A stretch of 7,105 nucleotides of DNA from Chloroflexota bacterium. GTDB lineage: Bacteria > Chloroflexota > UBA6077. Location: contig JAJZQR010000277.1 in assembly GCA_021806765.1 (NCBI GenBank), forward strand, positions 1-7,105. The letters are read 5' to 3'. Shown piece after piece: positions 5,222 through 7,105 of this stretch (within the stretch, counting starts at the first letter, position 1; each line of letters begins with the position of its first letter). The notes beneath the pieces are model-generated. The model was not told where the DNA came from and did not search any database. It saw only the letters and a list, made by a program, of their open reading frames with translations. Position numbers and translations under genes: made by a program.

Positions 5222-6379
5222 TCATGTCGTCCGCAAGACTTTGAGGCGAAACAGTGCTTGCAGGAAGAGTGGATCCGGCAGAGAGGCGATCAGCAGGAGG
5301 TTCTCCCATGGCGAGCCTGTTTCGTCCAGGAAGCGGAGAACCCGCTGGATGGGGTTGTTCTCGAACAGGGCGGCGAATATGGACTTCGCCCGCTCTCCAT
5401 GGCGAGAGATGATCTGCAGCATGAGGGAGTCGTACAGCCGGTAGCGGCGGGAATCGGGCGGTAGCTCGAAGGGATGCCCCGACCGTGACAGCGACCGGAC
5501 GATGGCGGACGAGTCCTGCTGGATGCGGATGAAGGCGAAGCCCGTGGAGGGCTTGACCCTCCCGCCCCGAACCCCGATGGCCAGGACGCTCTGCCCGATC
5601 CGCCGGGAGAAGGGTTGGTCCGTCATGGGGCTGACGCCGCCTTCCCGGGCAAGGATGCGGTAGCTGTCGATCCCCAATACGCTCCCCACGTAGTCCCTGA
5701 ATGCCTCCTCGGCTTCGCCCGAGAGGAGGGGGTTCGCCGCGCAGGCAACGTACTCCACCAGCGCCCTGCGCTCCGAGAGGGGCAGCAGATAGAAGAAACG
5801 GGCCGCACCTTTCTGCGACGTGCGAAAGTCCAGGAAGGTGGCCGCCCCCGGGTCGAAGCGGCTCTCCGACGCCTCGATTTCCCAGCCCTTGAACTGCTGG
5901 AGCAGCCGATGGTACCTGGAAGGGCGGGGCTCGAGCTGCGATATGTTGAACAGGCTGTCGAAGATCCACCTGCCGCGGTATTCCGTCCCATCTACCCGCA
6001 CCCGGGCGCCGTCGGGGCCGTCCTCGATCCGCTGGACCGTTCCCTGGAGGAACTCCACGTTGGGCCGTCCCGAAAGATCCTGCCGGACGAAGCGGTAGAA
6101 GTCGATGCCGCGAATCATCTGGTAACGATAGGGCTCCAGAGAGATGGTCCGTTGGAAGCCGTCCGCCGCGAAGCGCAGGCGATCCCAGGAGCGGTGGACG
6201 ATGCCGTCGAAGCGGGTCGGCCGATCGGTCCAGAAGCACCAGGTCCGGTCGTTCCGCTCCTTGGTGTCCCTATCCACGATCAACATCGACCGGTCCCCCA
6301 GCGGGCTGTGCGCCAGGTAGTGGGCCAGGGTCAGACCGGCCGCACCGCTTCCCGCGATGACGAGATCGTACTTCTCCAT
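5222..6379 (-). CDS. crtY: Lycopene cyclase (CrtY-type, FAD-dependent)
   Basis: The product is 385 aa, the usual length for the flavoprotein lycopene cyclase family. Features in order are the dinucleotide-binding motif GSGAAG (10-15), the family motif NDRTWCFW (43-50), YRYQMIRGIDFY (84-95), YLLPLSERRALVEY (197-210) with E209 at the catalytic acidic position, REGGVSPMTD (245-254), and GVRGGRVKPSTGF (269-281), a hallmark of these cyclases. The enzyme needs reduced FAD but catalyses a net redox-neutral cyclization of lycopene psi-ends to beta-ionone rings, at the membrane. Whether it cyclizes one end or both (gamma- or beta-carotene) cannot be told. The ATG is one base after the crtB stop codon (TAG-C-ATG on the - strand), with no strong separate Shine-Dalgarno sequence, so translation is probably coupled to crtB. 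The VEY context around E209 resembles CrtY of Bacteroidota type rather than the FLEET motif of plant CrtL enzymes. Confidence 0.92.
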   Translation of the reverse strand: MEKYDLVIAGSGAAGLTLAHYLAHSPLGDRSMLIVDRDTKERNDRTWCFWTDRPTRFDGIVHRSWDRLRFAADGFQRTISLEPYRYQMIRGIDFYRFVRQDLSGRPNVEFLQGTVQRIEDGPDGARVRVDGTEYRGRWIFDSLFNISQLEPRPSRYHRLLQQFKGWEIEASESRFDPGAATFLDFRTSQKGAARFFYLLPLSERRALVEYVACAANPLLSGEAEEAFRDYVGSVLGIDSYRILAREGGVSPMTDQPFSRRIGQSVLAIGVRGGRVKPSTGFAFIRIQQDSSAIVRSLSRSGHPFELPPDSRRYRLYDSLMLQIISRHGERAKSIFAALFENNPIQRVLRFLDETGSPWENLLLIASLPDPLFLQALFRLKVLRTT

Positions 6380-6380
6380 G

Positions 6381-7105
6381 CTATCGATTGCCCCGGCAGC
6401 GCCACCAGAGTCCCGGCAGCCTTCGCAGCTTGCCCCAGCCGCTCACGTGGGCACGGCGGTGGAAGACGTCGTAGTCGTGGGCCTCGATGTCTTCCAGGAT
6501 CGCCCGGTAGAACTCCGCCGCAGCCGCGACGGCGAGCCGCCCATCCCTGCTCAGCATGGGAACGCCGGGCCACGCCTCCGCGTAGAGGCGGCGGTTGCGG
6601 TCGATCTGGAAACGCATGAACTCCCTCCATGGATGGTCCACCCGGCCGGCGGCGATGTCCTCCTCCGACAGCCCGTGGGCAGCCAGTTCCTCGGCAGGAA
6701 GGTACACCCGACCCGCGCGCCAGTCCTCCCCCACGTCACGGAGGATGTTGGTGATCTGCAGGGCTACGCCGAGCTTGACGGCGTAGGGGATGGCTTCCTC
6801 GCCGATGAACCCCAGGATGTGCATGCTCATGAGGCCGACTGTGGAGGCGACGCCGTAGGCATACAGGGCCAGCTCCTCGAAGCTGTCGTACCGCTTCTGC
6901 CGCAGGTCGCGCCCAACGCCGTCGATCAACTGCTCCGCGTATCGTGATGGGATGCGGTAGCTCAGCCTAGTATCCGTCCAGGCCACGGCGACCGGGTCGT
7001 CGAGGCCTGGATCTGGCGACATCGCTCTCCGGCGCCACCCTGCCAGCGCAGTCTCGACCTCGTCGACCGGCCGGTCGACGAGGTCGTCGGTGACCCAGAT
7101 CGGAA
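6381..7105 (-). CDS. crtB: Phytoene synthase, 5'-truncated by the window end
   Basis: The frame stays open from the stop at 6381-6383 to the last bases of the window. The ATG at 7020-7022 is internal because the codons beyond it still encode conserved sequence, so the start lies outside. Both Asp-rich substrate-binding motifs of squalene/phytoene synthases are present: DDLVD (7074-7088) and DVGED (6723-6737), the latter in [18 protein letters not shown]. Also typical are [15 protein letters not shown] and the helix [15 protein letters not shown]. The enzyme joins two geranylgeranyl diphosphates head to head into phytoene, with Mg2+ held by the Asp motifs. Absent here are roughly the first 60-80 residues of the family. 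It is followed one base later by crtY, forming an operon. The RVYLP and DVGED context favours phytoene over squalene synthase, and the neighbours agree. Confidence 0.94.
   Translation of the reverse strand, partial: PIWVTDDLVDRPVDEVETALAGWRRRAMSPDPGLDDPVAVAWTDTRLSYRIPSRYAEQLIDGVGRDLRQKRYDSFEELALYAYGVASTVGLMSMHILGFIGEEAIPYAVKLGVALQITNILRDVGEDWRAGRVYLPAEELAAHGLSEEDIAAGRVDHPWREFMRFQIDRNRRLYAEAWPGVPMLSRDGRLAVAAAAEFYRAILEDIEAHDYDVFHRRAHVSGWGKLRRLPGLWWRCRGNR

Noticed and set aside
4869..6239. 456-codon open frame on the - strand spanning crtI and crtY
   Set aside because: It is a shadow: it overlaps antisense to the end of crtI and out of frame with crtY, and its translation is Arg/Pro-rich with no domain, as expected in GC-rich DNA.
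5615..6619. 334-codon + strand open frame antisense to crtY and crtB
   Set aside because: The well-supported carotenoid genes occupy the opposite strand. The translation shows no motif and there is no ribosome site.
7020..7022. ATG at 7020-7022 as the crtB start
   Set aside because: The frame continues upstream and encodes the essential DDLVD motif at 7074-7088, so the true start is beyond the window.

Overview
The window is GC-rich bacterial DNA, densely coded, with six protein genes in two functional blocks. The best guess for the host is a member of the Chloroflexota. The reasons are a solute-binding lipoprotein with a long Ser/Pro/Thr/Lys linker after its lipobox, two TTG starts with strong Shine-Dalgarno sequences, a tripartite-tricarboxylate-transporter receptor beside an enolase-superfamily gene, and a fungal-like CrtI. 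This is inference from style and gene content. No rRNA or other phylogenetic marker is present.

Block 1 (1-3300, all + strand) looks like part of a catabolic operon. It holds the C-terminal part of an M24-family (prolidase/creatinase-fold) protein, an enolase-superfamily enzyme of the mandelate racemase/muconate lactonizing type, and a TctC/Bug-type solute-binding lipoprotein. The likely theme is capture of a small organic acid and its processing by dehydration or racemization, but the substrate cannot be read from sequence. No TctA/TctB membrane subunits are present in the window. The block ends in a perfect 18-bp inverted repeat at 3261-3300, taken as the terminator.

A spacer of about 340 bases (3301-3638) contains no credible gene. 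It holds an 11-bp hairpin whose loop carries a T-box-like decamer, and it must contain the crtI promoter unless crtI is read through from upstream.

Block 2 (3639-7105) is a carotenoid cluster: crtI (phytoene desaturase, + strand) converges on crtY (lycopene cyclase, - strand), which lies one base downstream of crtB (phytoene synthase, - strand, cut by the window end). Together the three products would convert geranylgeranyl diphosphate to phytoene, then lycopene, then a cyclized carotene (gamma- or beta-carotene). Two small hairpins fill the 56-base convergent gap. I saw no mobile elements, CRISPR arrays, tRNA or rRNA genes, and no clear sign of an undescribed system. The most unusual points are the M24 protein missing a metal ligand, the fungal-like CrtI, and the T-box-like element ahead of crtI.
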